From the NCBI GenBank assembly GCA_910579075.1, contig CAJTSV010000137.1, forward strand, positions 265-8,462: 8,198 nucleotides of DNA. Reading direction: 5' to 3'. Both the position numbers and the translations under genes were made by a program. Source of the DNA: an uncultured Eubacterium sp. Lineage in GTDB: Bacteria; Bacillota; Clostridia; Lachnospirales; Lachnospiraceae. Positions 1-6,429 of this stretch are shown piece by piece. The first letter of the stretch is position 1; each line of letters begins with the position of its first letter. The notes under the pieces were generated by a model. It was not told where the DNA came from. It saw only the letters and a list, made by a program, of their open reading frames with translations, and searched no databases.

Positions 1-1
1 T

Positions 2-121
2 CTTCAAAGAATTTCAGATGCTGTGAGGGCGGGGCTGGCATCGCCGGGTTACATGAAACAGAAGCTTATTTCAGAAATACGGGATAGAAATGGAAAAAGG
101 CCTGATGAATTATATTTATGA
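2..121 (+). CDS. 3' end of an unrecognised upstream gene (partial)
   Basis: The second forward frame is open from the window edge to a TGA at 119-121, giving the last 39 residues of a protein whose start lies outside. The other two forward frames contain stops within the first 90 bases or so. The visible tail is polar and probably helical, with SDAVRAGLASPGYMKQK followed by an Arg/Lys/Glu-rich stretch ending in DELYL. I do not recognise the family and assign no function. The call rests on the open frame and the protein-like composition alone. A possible terminator follows at 201-240, which fits a gene ending here. Confidence 0.4.
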   Translation, partial: LQRISDAVRAGLASPGYMKQKLISEIRDRNGKRPDELYL

Positions 122-200
122 TATCCTGAAAAAAGAGTAAAAATTTTAGTTCTGATTTTTACGAAGTATTTTTAACGATTTGTTTTGAGAAGGCAGAAAT

Positions 201-240
201 GAATTCCCGGTGTCCCTGGAAATCAAATTTTTCATTTTTT
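201..240 (+). terminator. Possible Rho-independent terminator upstream of the sigma-factor gene
   Basis: Positions 201-210 pair with 215-224 around a TGTC loop. The core pairs are TTCC with GGAA and GG with CC, plus an outer G-C and A-T pair, with two internal mismatches (A203/A222 and C208/T217). The stem is followed by a T-rich tract (227-240, AAATTTTTCATTTTTT is 225-240). It lies between the upstream partial gene and the sigma-factor gene, where a terminator would be expected. The mismatched stem keeps confidence low. Confidence 0.35.
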
Positions 241-317
241 CTGCAACGATTCCGGTTTTTATGCGAATATATAATTAGAAGGGCATGCAGGATGCAGACA
301 GGTGGTGAGGTGAAAGC

Positions 318-845
318 TTGGAACAGGAACAGAAGTGGATTCGGGACATTGTACGGCATGGCTCGCGCAAAGCGGCGGATGCACTGGTACGCGCGTATTA
401 TGATGACATCTATGCATATATTTACCGCCAGGTGTGCAGCAGGGAGGATGCCATGGACCTGACACAGGAATGCTTCCTCGCGGCGCTGCGTTCCCTGCAC
501 AGCTATGATGCCGCAAAGGCAGGGCTGCGTACCTGGCTGCACCATATTGCTTCGCATAAGGTGATAGATATGAGGCGCAGGCACAGGCCGGGACTGCTGC
601 CGGTGGATGAATTCGAAATTACGGATAAGCGGGATTTTCTGGAAGATGTCCACAACAGGGAGCTGCTGCGTGCCATTGAAGAATTTGTACGCGGCATGGA
701 GCCTTTTGTACAGGAGATATTCCGCCTGCGGGTGTATGGGGAATATGCGTTCCCCGAAATTGCAGCCGTGCTGTCCCAGCCGGAAGCAAAAATTAAGGCA
801 CAGTATTACCGCCTGGCTGCAAAAATCAGAAAAGAGGTATTGTAA
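318..845 (+). CDS. ECF-type RNA polymerase sigma factor
   Basis: A 175-residue protein of the extracytoplasmic-function sigma family, which redirects RNA polymerase to a small promoter set, often including its own operon. Region 2 spans about residues 19-89 and includes DLTQECF (47-53, core-polymerase contact region) and TWLHHIASHKVIDMRRR (72-88, the -10 recognition/melting helix). Region 4 spans about 117-173, with a helix-turn-helix around FPEIAAVLSQPEAKIKAQYY (145-164). There is no region 1 or 3 and no C-terminal extension, typical of compact ECF sigmas. The start is TTG at 318: an in-frame stop at 306-308 excludes anything longer, and GAGGTG (307-312) sits five bases upstream. It is the first gene of an operon with a membrane protein and an ABC exporter, which suggests it controls that operon. 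No clear ECF-type promoter was found upstream. Confidence 0.9.
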   Translation: MEQEQKWIRDIVRHGSRKAADALVRAYYDDIYAYIYRQVCSREDAMDLTQECFLAALRSLHSYDAAKAGLRTWLHHIASHKVIDMRRRHRPGLLPVDEFEITDKRDFLEDVHNRELLRAIEEFVRGMEPFVQEIFRLRVYGEYAFPEIAAVLSQPEAKIKAQYYRLAAKIRKEVL

Positions 846-905
846 ATGCCTGCTTCTGGAAATATATATGTGCAAAAATATTTAGAAAATACAGGGGAAA
901 GGAGA

Positions 906-1688
906 ATGAGTACTATGCGGAAAGATTATTTTGAGGAAGTTGAATTTCCAAGCCTGGAACAGAAAGAAGCAGGCATTGCCAGGATTGTATCACAGGGAAC
1001 CCTGCGGCCGCAGAAATTTGGCGCTGCATTGTGGGATATCTGGAAGCTGGCAGGAATCCGCGGTATCTTTTTCGGGGTATGGGACTGCATGCTGTGCGCG
1101 CTGCTGGCAGACGGGCTGTTATGGGCGGCGGTATATGAATCTGCAAAACAGGATGCGCGCCTGCTGGGGCTGCTTGTATTTCTGGCATCCCCGGTGCTGT
1201 ATGCGCTGCTGCATCTTCTGACGGCCTGGAAGGAACGGATGGCTGGCATGTATGAGACGCTGGTGACCTGCAGAATTTCGCTGGGACGGATTATGGCACT
1301 GCGGCTTTTCATATTCAGCGGCGTATCGGCGGTGCTGTCCGGCTGCCTGAACCTGTGCCTGGGAATCCGCTTTGGCGGTGCGGAAACGGTGCTGCGCCTG
1401 TTTAGCCTGTCTTTATCGGCCCTGTTTTTTTATGCATGGATGCAGGCACTGCTGGAATGGAAATGGAAAAGCCGGATGTCCTGCTTTGCAGCGCCCGTGC
1501 TGTGGGGCACAGCCAGCCTGCTGCTTTTTGCAGCGGGAAGCAGCCTGCGGGTGCTTGAAGAAATCCCGTCAGCGGCGCTGCCTGTCTGTGCGGGCGTGTG
1601 TGCCTGGATGTACCGGAACGTGTTAAAGGCCTATTTATTTGCTCCGTGTGCGTGCAATCCGGCCGGAATACGGGGCGGTATCTGGTAA
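906..1688 (+). CDS. Polytopic membrane protein with cytoplasmic head; candidate sigma-factor partner
   Basis: About 260 residues with a polar N-terminus of about 50 residues (EEVEFPSLEQKEAGIARIV) and then roughly six hydrophobic segments near residues 52-76, 86-106, 132-152, 163-182, 193-213 and 219-238. I do not recognise a named domain. The stretch YETLVTCRISLGRIMALRLF (116-135) resembles the polar-to-helix boundary of ABC-2-type membrane proteins, so it could be a third permease subunit. Its place directly behind an ECF sigma gene, where anti-sigma factors commonly sit, makes a membrane-anchored anti-sigma or sensor the alternative. No zinc-binding HxxxCxxC anti-sigma motif is visible. Three starts are possible: ATG 846 (GAGG at 834-837), ATG 906 (AGGGG at 893-897) and ATG 915 (AAGGAG at 899-904). 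I chose 906, and 915 is nearly as good. The C-terminus is Cys/Gly-rich. Confidence 0.75.
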   Translation: MSTMRKDYFEEVEFPSLEQKEAGIARIVSQGTLRPQKFGAALWDIWKLAGIRGIFFGVWDCMLCALLADGLLWAAVYESAKQDARLLGLLVFLASPVLYALLHLLTAWKERMAGMYETLVTCRISLGRIMALRLFIFSGVSAVLSGCLNLCLGIRFGGAETVLRLFSLSLSALFFYAWMQALLEWKWKSRMSCFAAPVLWGTASLLLFAAGSSLRVLEEIPSAALPVCAGVCAWMYRNVLKAYLFAPCACNPAGIRGGIW

Positions 1689-1720
1689 AATCAGATTTCG
1701 AAAGAATGGAGGAATGAAAA

Positions 1721-2572
1721 TTGCTTTCAGTGGAACATGTAACAAAAAAGTATGGAACCTTTACGGCGCTTTTGGATGTAAGCCTGGTTTTCGAAAACGG
1801 GCTTTACGGACTGCTGGCACCAAACGGAGCTGGAAAGTCGACGCTGATAAAAATGCTGGCAACGCTGCTGCTGCCGACAAGCGGAATCATACGCTGGAAC
1901 GGGGAGCCCATACAGGATATGGGAGAGGATTACCGCGGGATTTTAGGATATCTGCCGCAGGCATTCGGCTATTACAGGAGCTATTCCCCGAAGCAGTTTT
2001 TGCGGTATATTGCGGCGCTGCAGTGCATGGAGCGCAGGACGGCAGAGCAGCGGATTGAGGAAATGCTGGAACTTGTGGCGCTTTCGGAGGTAAAGCATAA
2101 AAAAATGCGACAGTTTTCCGGCGGCATGCTGCAGCGTGTGGGAATTGCCCAGGCGATGCTGCATGACCCTGAGCTGCTGATATTAGACGAACCGACGGCA
2201 GGGCTCGACCCGAAGGAGCGCGTGCGTTTTCGAAACCTGATACACCGGCTTTCCAAAGACCGGATTGTCATACTGTCGACGCATATTGTGTCCGATATTG
2301 AATCCATTGCAGACTGGATTATTCTGATACAGAACCATAAAATCACGGGCTGCGAAACACCGGCCGGAATCTGTGACAGGCTGCGCGGCATGGTGTATGA
2401 GGTTCCGGCCGGGACAGGGCTTTTGGGGGATGATTTTCTTTTAAGTGAGCGCCAGGGGGAATCGGGCCCTGTGCAGCGGGTTGTAACAAAGCGCAGGATA
2501 GACGGCGCAAAGCCGGTTATGCCCGGCCTGGAAGACGCATTTTTATATATGTACCGCAGTCAGGAAGAATGA
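1721..2572 (+). CDS. ABC transporter ATP-binding protein (ABC-2 exporter type)
   Basis: A 283-residue ATPase that would power the membrane subunits encoded downstream. Motifs in order: Walker A APNGAGKST (33-41), Q-loop Gln80 in GYLPQ, signature FSGGM (132-136, in place of LSGGQ), Walker B LLILDEP (152-158) with catalytic Glu157, D-loop GLD (161-163), and switch His188 in STHIVSD. The C-terminal 70 or so residues form the variable tail seen in drug, peptide and lantibiotic exporter ATPases. The first Gly of Walker A is Ala; the catalytic Lys39 is intact, so activity is expected. The start is TTG 1721, with GGAGG at 1708-1712 eight bases upstream, giving the usual family N-terminus (LSVEHVTKKYG). 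It follows the membrane-protein gene after 32 bases, and its stop overlaps a candidate micro-gene. Confidence 0.95.
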   Translation: MLSVEHVTKKYGTFTALLDVSLVFENGLYGLLAPNGAGKSTLIKMLATLLLPTSGIIRWNGEPIQDMGEDYRGILGYLPQAFGYYRSYSPKQFLRYIAALQCMERRTAEQRIEEMLELVALSEVKHKKMRQFSGGMLQRVGIAQAMLHDPELLILDEPTAGLDPKERVRFRNLIHRLSKDRIVILSTHIVSDIESIADWIILIQNHKITGCETPAGICDRLRGMVYEVPAGTGLLGDDFLLSERQGESGPVQRVVTKRRIDGAKPVMPGLEDAFLYMYRSQEE

Positions 2573-2673
2573 TAAAAACAAAGCAGATGGTAAGGAAAGC
2601 GGAAGATATACAAAACAGACGGAAACAGGAAAAAGAAACCAGAAAACTGAAAAAAGAAAGAAGCCTTATATGA
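2569..2673 (+). CDS. Candidate 34-codon micro-gene tiled between ATPase and permease
   Basis: ATG 2569 overlaps the ATPase stop (ATGA, 2569-2572), and the TGA at 2671-2673 overlaps the ATG of the next permease (ATGA, 2670-2673). The intervening frame is fully open. The peptide begins MIKTKQMVRK and ends LKKERSLI. Of 34 residues, 13 are Lys or Arg and 5 are Glu or Asp, so it would be a strongly basic, probably helical peptide. AGGA (2562-2565) lies three bases before the start. The permease behind it lacks a good ribosome-binding site, so translation of this frame could couple ATPase and permease synthesis even if the peptide has no function of its own. Caution: the stretch is A-rich and a second frame through it is also open, so chance cannot be excluded. 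Confidence 0.4.
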   Translation: MIKTKQMVRKAEDIQNRRKQEKETRKLKKERSLI

Positions 2674-3848
2674 GAATCATGAAAAAAAGAAAACCGGCGG
2701 TATATCCTCAGCTGGTATGCTGGGAACTGAAAAAGCTTTGGCAGATGCGTGCATTCCGGGGATTTTTGCTGTGCGGCCTTATCCTGAATCTGCTGCTTGT
2801 GTCCGCCAGCAGGCAGGAGCTCTCTTATACAGCCTATGTACGGGAAGCGGGAGAAGCAGCCGGAACCCGTATGGGCCCGGCGTTTGACAAAAAGGCAGCG
2901 CAGCTGGCGGATTCGCAGGAAAAACAGCAGCTTATTTCCGAGACATCGGGTGCACGGGATATTTTTCAGGAATACAGCTGCCAGGGAGCTGCACAGGATT
3001 ATATTTGTGCATATAAAATAACCGGATGGCTGGCAGATTCCCTGTGGCAGAAATACAAAAAACAGGAGCCGCAGATACAAAGGTTGGCAGCGCAGCAGGC
3101 TTCGATGGACCTGGGAGCAGCCGGAATGACAAAGCCGCTGTTTGAGCTGCTGTTTGAAAAGCTCTGCCGCGCCATTCTGACCGAGGGGCTGTTTCTGGCA
3201 GTTTTTGCAGCGCTGTATGTATGCGGGTGTGCCCGGGCGGACGGAACGTGGCAGACAGTGTATGCGTCCAGGCGGGGACGGCTTGTACAGAGGGAAAAAT
3301 TCCTGGCCGGGCTGCTGTATGCACTGGCGGCCTATGCGGTTACGGCAGCCGTATCATGCACGGCTTTTGCATGCACCTGGCGTCTGGGCGGCATCTGGAA
3401 TACAAATATGTCCACGCAGTTTTACTACATCCAGGCAATGGGCATCCGGCTGCCGTTTGTCCCGTGGACGTCATTTACACTCAAAAGCTATCTGGCAGCA
3501 GTGCTGGCGCTTGGAACCGCAGTGGTCCTGCTGTTTTATGCTGCCGGGTATCTGGCCGGGCTTTTGTGTACAAACAGCTACGGCGGGTTTCTCGTGCTGT
3601 TTCTGGCGGGAGCGCTGAATTTTCTGATTGTATTGCTGGCAGGAAACAGCATGCGGTGGGGCATTTATGAGGCTGCCATGTGGACGCCGTTCCTGCTCTG
3701 GTGGCAGCAGCCGCAGTGGTTTTCGGATATGGGAATCAATGCCATCGTGCCGTGGCAGGAATGCCGGACAGCGGGGGTGTGCATGGGAGCATCCGTTATC
3801 CTGCTGTATGCCGGCTTTTGGTATTTTGCCAGGAAGGATTTGAAGTGA
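2670..3848 (+). CDS. ABC-2-like exporter membrane subunit (first of two)
   Basis: A 392-residue membrane protein, the likely translocation subunit for the adjacent ATPase. It has a basic cytoplasmic start, helix 1 at about residues 30-47, then a long polar region (about 48-160, rich in Gln, Ala and Glu) predicted to lie outside the membrane. Five or so helices follow, near 166-188, 211-236, 273-299, 303-325 and 366-387. YASRRGRLVQREKFLAG (198-214) matches the GR-plus-basic motif that ABC-2 permeases carry at the start of a helix. The start at ATG 2670 is the first possible in this frame; ATG 2679 is an alternative. Only a weak purine run (2656-2663) precedes it, which fits translational coupling to the reading frame ending at 2673. 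A second protein of the same topology follows, so the two probably form a heterodimer. The family is recognised by architecture, not by a specific named homologue. Confidence 0.8.
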   Translation: MRIMKKRKPAVYPQLVCWELKKLWQMRAFRGFLLCGLILNLLLVSASRQELSYTAYVREAGEAAGTRMGPAFDKKAAQLADSQEKQQLISETSGARDIFQEYSCQGAAQDYICAYKITGWLADSLWQKYKKQEPQIQRLAAQQASMDLGAAGMTKPLFELLFEKLCRAILTEGLFLAVFAALYVCGCARADGTWQTVYASRRGRLVQREKFLAGLLYALAAYAVTAAVSCTAFACTWRLGGIWNTNMSTQFYYIQAMGIRLPFVPWTSFTLKSYLAAVLALGTAVVLLFYAAGYLAGLLCTNSYGGFLVLFLAGALNFLIVLLAGNSMRWGIYEAAMWTPFLLWWQQPQWFSDMGINAIVPWQECRTAGVCMGASVILLYAGFWYFARKDLK

Positions 3849-3884
3849 AGGCACATGTTATCGAAGGATTCGAAAGGGGGATAT

Positions 3885-5096
3885 ATGCTGAGGGAAGAAC
3901 TCAAAAAAATATGGCGTCCCGGCATGGTGCTGGTGCTTGCCGTGCTCGGACTGATTTACTATATGATGTTTCTGGAATTTTATATCAGCCATTTTCCAAA
4001 CGGGCCGCACGCCGAAGGGATGCTTGAGATTGGAAAGCAGATGCTGGAAGCATACGGGACAGAGGTGTCTGGCCAGGAAATGGCTGACTTTGAATCCGGC
4101 ATTGCGCTGCTTCGGGAAGAAGCAGACCGGTACGTGGCGCAAAGCAGCATCGGAAAAAAATACGGGCTGGAAACCTATGAGCAGTATGGGGCTTTCAGGC
4201 AGGAGACGCTGGAAGCCCTGCATGAAACCGGACAGACGGCTGACCAGAATGAAACCTATGCAGACGTTATGCTTCTGGAAAATTACGTGCAGGGGGAAGA
4301 AACCGGCAATATCGAAGGCAGGCTGTATGCCGCTGTCTGGTATTCGCAGATTTACCGCAGATGGGAGCTGTATGGCACAGACGGGAGAGGGGATGTTTTT
4401 GCATCACAAAAAGAACGGGAGCATGCACAGGAAATGTTTTTTGGAACAGACCCCAAATGGCAGAATATCCTGCCCTGGGATATTACGCAGACATCCGGAG
4501 TTTATGCCGGACGGCTGCTTGTATGGGTCTGCCTGTCCGTCTGCCTGCTGCTCGCGCCCCTGCCTGTGCTTGACCGCATGGCCGGAATGCGGGCAGTGCA
4601 GTACAGCTCCAGGCACGGGCACCGGATTTACAGAACCCAGCTTGCGGCAGTCCTGCTGTCAGCGCTTGTACTGACAGCCGCAAACCTTGCCTTATTTGGC
4701 GGCCTGTTTGCCAGGCAAGGCATTGCGGCATTTTTTCCGTGCAGAATCTTTTCTTTTATGGACACGCCGTTTGCCTGGGCAGACTGGACATATGGGAGCT
4801 GGTGCCTGGTGCTTGTGCTGATGTGCTTTCTGATGGCAGCAGGCACTGCGGGAATGGTGTTTTTCCTATCCGGGGGCTGCCCTGATTATATCGCAATGCT
4901 GCTGCGGGTGCTGCCGCTGTTTATCGTCCTGGCTTTTTTCAGTCCGAAACTGATGGAGGATGCGTTTTATTATGGAAACCGGCTGTACCAGTATACCGGA
5001 GTGCCTTATGCGGAGCTGGTGTCTGCTGCGGCAGTATTTGCAGCCGGGGCGGTTTTCAGCTGTCTGGGAGCTGCCAGGGCAGGAAAAGAACCGTGA
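3885..5096 (+). CDS. ABC-2-like exporter membrane subunit (second of two)
   Basis: About 403 residues with the same plan as the preceding gene: helix 1 (about residues 13-30), a long extracytoplasmic domain (about 31-205, rich in Glu, Gln and Tyr), then helices near 208-228, 250-275, 303-328, 336-352 and 377-396. VQYSSRHGHRIYRTQLAAV (238-256) corresponds to the cytoplasmic GR/basic motif of ABC-2 permeases. I chose ATG 3885 because AAAGGGGG (3873-3880) precedes it by four bases and because it yields MLREELKKIW, the expected basic/aromatic start. An upstream ATG at 3855 would add ten polar residues and has poor ribosome-binding context. The gene is the last of the exporter operon; no terminator hairpin was found in the short gap before the toxin-antitoxin promoter, so read-through is possible. 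The large outer domain suggests substrate or ligand capture, but that is inference. Confidence 0.8.
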   Translation: MLREELKKIWRPGMVLVLAVLGLIYYMMFLEFYISHFPNGPHAEGMLEIGKQMLEAYGTEVSGQEMADFESGIALLREEADRYVAQSSIGKKYGLETYEQYGAFRQETLEALHETGQTADQNETYADVMLLENYVQGEETGNIEGRLYAAVWYSQIYRRWELYGTDGRGDVFASQKEREHAQEMFFGTDPKWQNILPWDITQTSGVYAGRLLVWVCLSVCLLLAPLPVLDRMAGMRAVQYSSRHGHRIYRTQLAAVLLSALVLTAANLALFGGLFARQGIAAFFPCRIFSFMDTPFAWADWTYGSWCLVLVLMCFLMAAGTAGMVFFLSGGCPDYIAMLLRVLPLFIVLAFFSPKLMEDAFYYGNRLYQYTGVPYAELVSAAAVFAAGAVFSCLGAARAGKEP

Positions 5097-5105
5097 GGCT
5101 GTATA

Positions 5106-5134
5106 TTGACATAAAAGAGTGGACATAGTACAAT
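5106..5134 (+). promoter_or_regulatory. Housekeeping-sigma promoter of the toxin-antitoxin module
   Basis: TTGACA at 5106-5111 is a perfect -35 hexamer. TACAAT at 5129-5134 differs from the -10 consensus at one position. The spacer is 17 bp. Transcription would start near 5141, about 40 bases before the antitoxin start codon. The -35 box begins ten bases after the last exporter gene, so the module carries its own promoter in a very tight space. Confidence 0.85.
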
Positions 5135-5149
5135 AATTGCAATAGACAA

Positions 5150-5167
5150 TGTACAAAAAAATGTACA
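5150..5167 (+). promoter_or_regulatory. YefM-type operator: two TGTACA palindromes 12 bp apart
   Basis: TGTACA occurs at 5150-5155 and again at 5162-5167, with a centre-to-centre distance of exactly 12 bp. Paired TGTACA cores with this spacing are the known operator arrangement bound by YefM and the YefM-YoeB complex in E. coli. The sites lie between the inferred transcription start and the antitoxin ribosome-binding site (AAAAGGAG, 5167-5174), where binding would block transcription. A related AGTACA (5127-5132) overlaps the -10 box but is not in register. Confidence 0.75.
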
Positions 5168-5181
5168 AAAGGAGCAGGCGT

Positions 5182-5439
5182 ATGTTAGCAGTGAATTATT
5201 CAACGATAAGGAATCATTTGAAAAATTATTGCGATGAAGCAACAGACCATGGAGAAACAGTAATTGTTACACGCAAGAAAGAAAAAAATGTCGTGATTTT
5301 AAGCCTGGAAAAATATAACCAGCTGATAAAAGCTGCCCAGAATGCAGAATATCTTTCCATGATTGACCGGGGAATCCGACAGCTTGAAGCTGGCAGGGGA
5401 CAGCAGCATGAGCTGATAGAGGTGGAAGAAGATGAATAA
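5182..5439 (+). CDS. yefM: YefM/Phd-family antitoxin
   Basis: An 85-residue antitoxin of the Phd/YefM family. It binds and neutralises the YoeB toxin encoded directly downstream and represses its own promoter. The N-terminal half (VNYSTIRNHLKNYCDEATDH, then ETVIVTRKKEKNVVILSLEKYNQL) is the family's DNA-binding dimer fold. The C-terminal part (AEYLSMIDRGIRQLEAG, then an acidic EVEEDE tail) is the toxin-binding segment. ATG 5182 is chosen because AAAAGGAG (5167-5174) lies seven bases upstream; an in-frame ATG at 5149 would put the operator inside the gene and add a basic peptide the family lacks. The stop overlaps the toxin start by eight bases, the usual coupling in this class. The module looks visibly richer in A+T than the exporter genes, consistent with separate acquisition. 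Confidence 0.93.
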   Translation: MLAVNYSTIRNHLKNYCDEATDHGETVIVTRKKEKNVVILSLEKYNQLIKAAQNAEYLSMIDRGIRQLEAGRGQQHELIEVEEDE

Positions 5440-5695
5440 GCTATGGGCTGACAGGGCATGGGATGACTATCTGTACTGGCAGCAGCAGGACAAAAAAATA
5501 GTCAGGAAAATCAACGAGCTGGTAAAAGATATTGAACGTAACGGGGTTTCCAAAGGAACCGGAAAACCGGAACCGTTACGTTACAGAAAAGCCTGGAGCC
5601 GGAGAATTGACCATGAAAATCGTTTGATTTATAATATTGATGACAATGGCAGTTTATGGATTATTTCCTGCAAAGGGCATTACAATGATAAGTGA
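5432..5695 (+). CDS. yoeB: YoeB toxin (ribosome-dependent mRNA interferase)
   Basis: An 87-residue toxin of the Txe/YoeB family (RelE-like fold), which cleaves mRNA at the ribosomal A site when the antitoxin is degraded. By comparison with E. coli YoeB, the N-terminal WDDYLYWQQQDKKIVRKINE (10-29) is strongly family-like, and the catalytic residues are present: Glu47 (E. coli Glu46), Arg64 (Arg65), His83 and Tyr84 (same numbers). The KPEPLR...WSRRID segment is intact but about two residues shorter than in E. coli between PEPL and WSRR. The toxin appears functional. GAGG (5419-5422) lies nine bases before the ATG, inside the antitoxin gene. The gene converges on the truncated LacI-family gene with eight bases between stops and no hairpin there. 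Confidence 0.95.
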   Translation: MNKLWADRAWDDYLYWQQQDKKIVRKINELVKDIERNGVSKGTGKPEPLRYRKAWSRRIDHENRLIYNIDDNGSLWIISCKGHYNDK

Positions 5696-5703
5696 CAGCT
5701 TTC

Positions 5704-6429
5704 TTACGTGTTTCCAGCAGACCCCCGGATAACCAGTTCTGCACGCAGCAGCAGCGAGCTGATATACGTTCCGTCCAGCAGGCTGGCCAGTGCATAGTAG
5801 CCGCAGCGCCCGAGTGCGTTCCGGTTCTGGCGGATGGTGGTCAGGGGCGGCACGGTAAAGGCGCTGAAGGCAGCGTCGTCAAATCCAATCACGCTGATAT
5901 CTTCCGGTACCTTCCGGCCGCATTCCATGCAGTGCACCATGACCGCATTTGCCAGATGGTCATGCTCGCAGAGAATGGCAGAGGCATGGTTTTCTATCAG
6001 GACCGGGAGATATTTCTGCGTGCATTCCGATACAAAATAAGAATGTCCGGTCAGTGCTTCGTCCACGTCCAGCCCGTGCAGCTCCATGGCACGCACATAG
6101 GCCTGGTAACGCTCCCGGCTGATAAACGAATTCATATCGCCGCCCAGATATCCAATCCGGGCATGTCCCAGTTCCTTTAAATAAGAAACTGCCATATCAA
6201 AACCTTCCATATTATTAACCCCGACATACGAAACAAGAGGATTTTCCTGAATATAATTGTCATACAGCACAGCCGGCGTCCTGGCTGTTCTTAAATCCTG
6301 CATCCATGGGTCTAACAGGGATAATCCGAGCAGGAAAGCACCCTCATACTGGCTTTTTAACATAAACACATCATAGGAGGACTCCTTTTGCAGGTCTTCG
6401 GTTATGGCGATTTTGTCTACATTCCAGCT
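5704..6429 (-). pseudogene. LacI-family transcription regulator, 5'-truncated
   Basis: The minus-strand frame reads the ligand-binding core of a LacI/GalR-type regulator: YEGAFLLGLSLLDPW, PAVLYDNY, YVGVNNMEGFDMAVSYL, then KELGHARIGYLGG, HDHLANAVM, ISVIGFDDAAFSAFTVPP and LTTIRQN. About 240 codons remain of the usual 330-340. The helix-turn-helix, hinge and the start of the core domain are missing. LacI-like sequence (KIAITEDLQKESSYDVFML) can be followed upstream to about 6413, and the frame meets a TGA at 6430-6432 inside sequence that belongs to the plus-strand binding protein. A GTG at 6369 could start a 221-residue remnant, but it could not bind an operator as LacI proteins do. It probably once controlled the neighbouring sugar transporter. 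Confidence 0.85.

Noticed and set aside
137..162. AT-rich hairpin GTAAAAA / TTTTTAC as terminator of the upstream gene
   Set aside because: Only one G-C pair in a 7-bp stem with a 12-base loop; the 201-240 hairpin with its T-tract is a better candidate.
270..275. TATAAT as the promoter -10 box of the sigma/exporter operon
   Set aside because: No -35-like hexamer lies 16-18 bp upstream and there is no extended -10 TG. An AT-rich leader produces such hexamers by chance.
159..875. A 238-codon minus-strand open frame opposite the sigma-factor gene
   Set aside because: Its composition is not family-like, no ribosome-binding site was evident, and it lies across a clearly recognisable sigma factor on the plus strand, so it is a shadow frame.
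846..905. N-terminal 20-residue extension of the membrane protein from ATG 846
   Set aside because: A GAGG does lie eight bases upstream, but the internal starts at 906 and 915 have ribosome-binding sites and the extension looks like ordinary AT-rich spacer. It is kept only as an alternative.
3204..3670. Overlapping plus-strand frames of 130-150 codons inside the first permease gene
   Set aside because: They are other-frame readings of a G+C-richer membrane protein gene, with Cys/Arg/Trp-heavy composition and no recognisable domain.
5149..5181. Longer antitoxin starting at ATG 5149
   Set aside because: It would place both TGTACA operators in the coding region and has no ribosome-binding site; ATG 5182 has AAAAGGAG at proper spacing.
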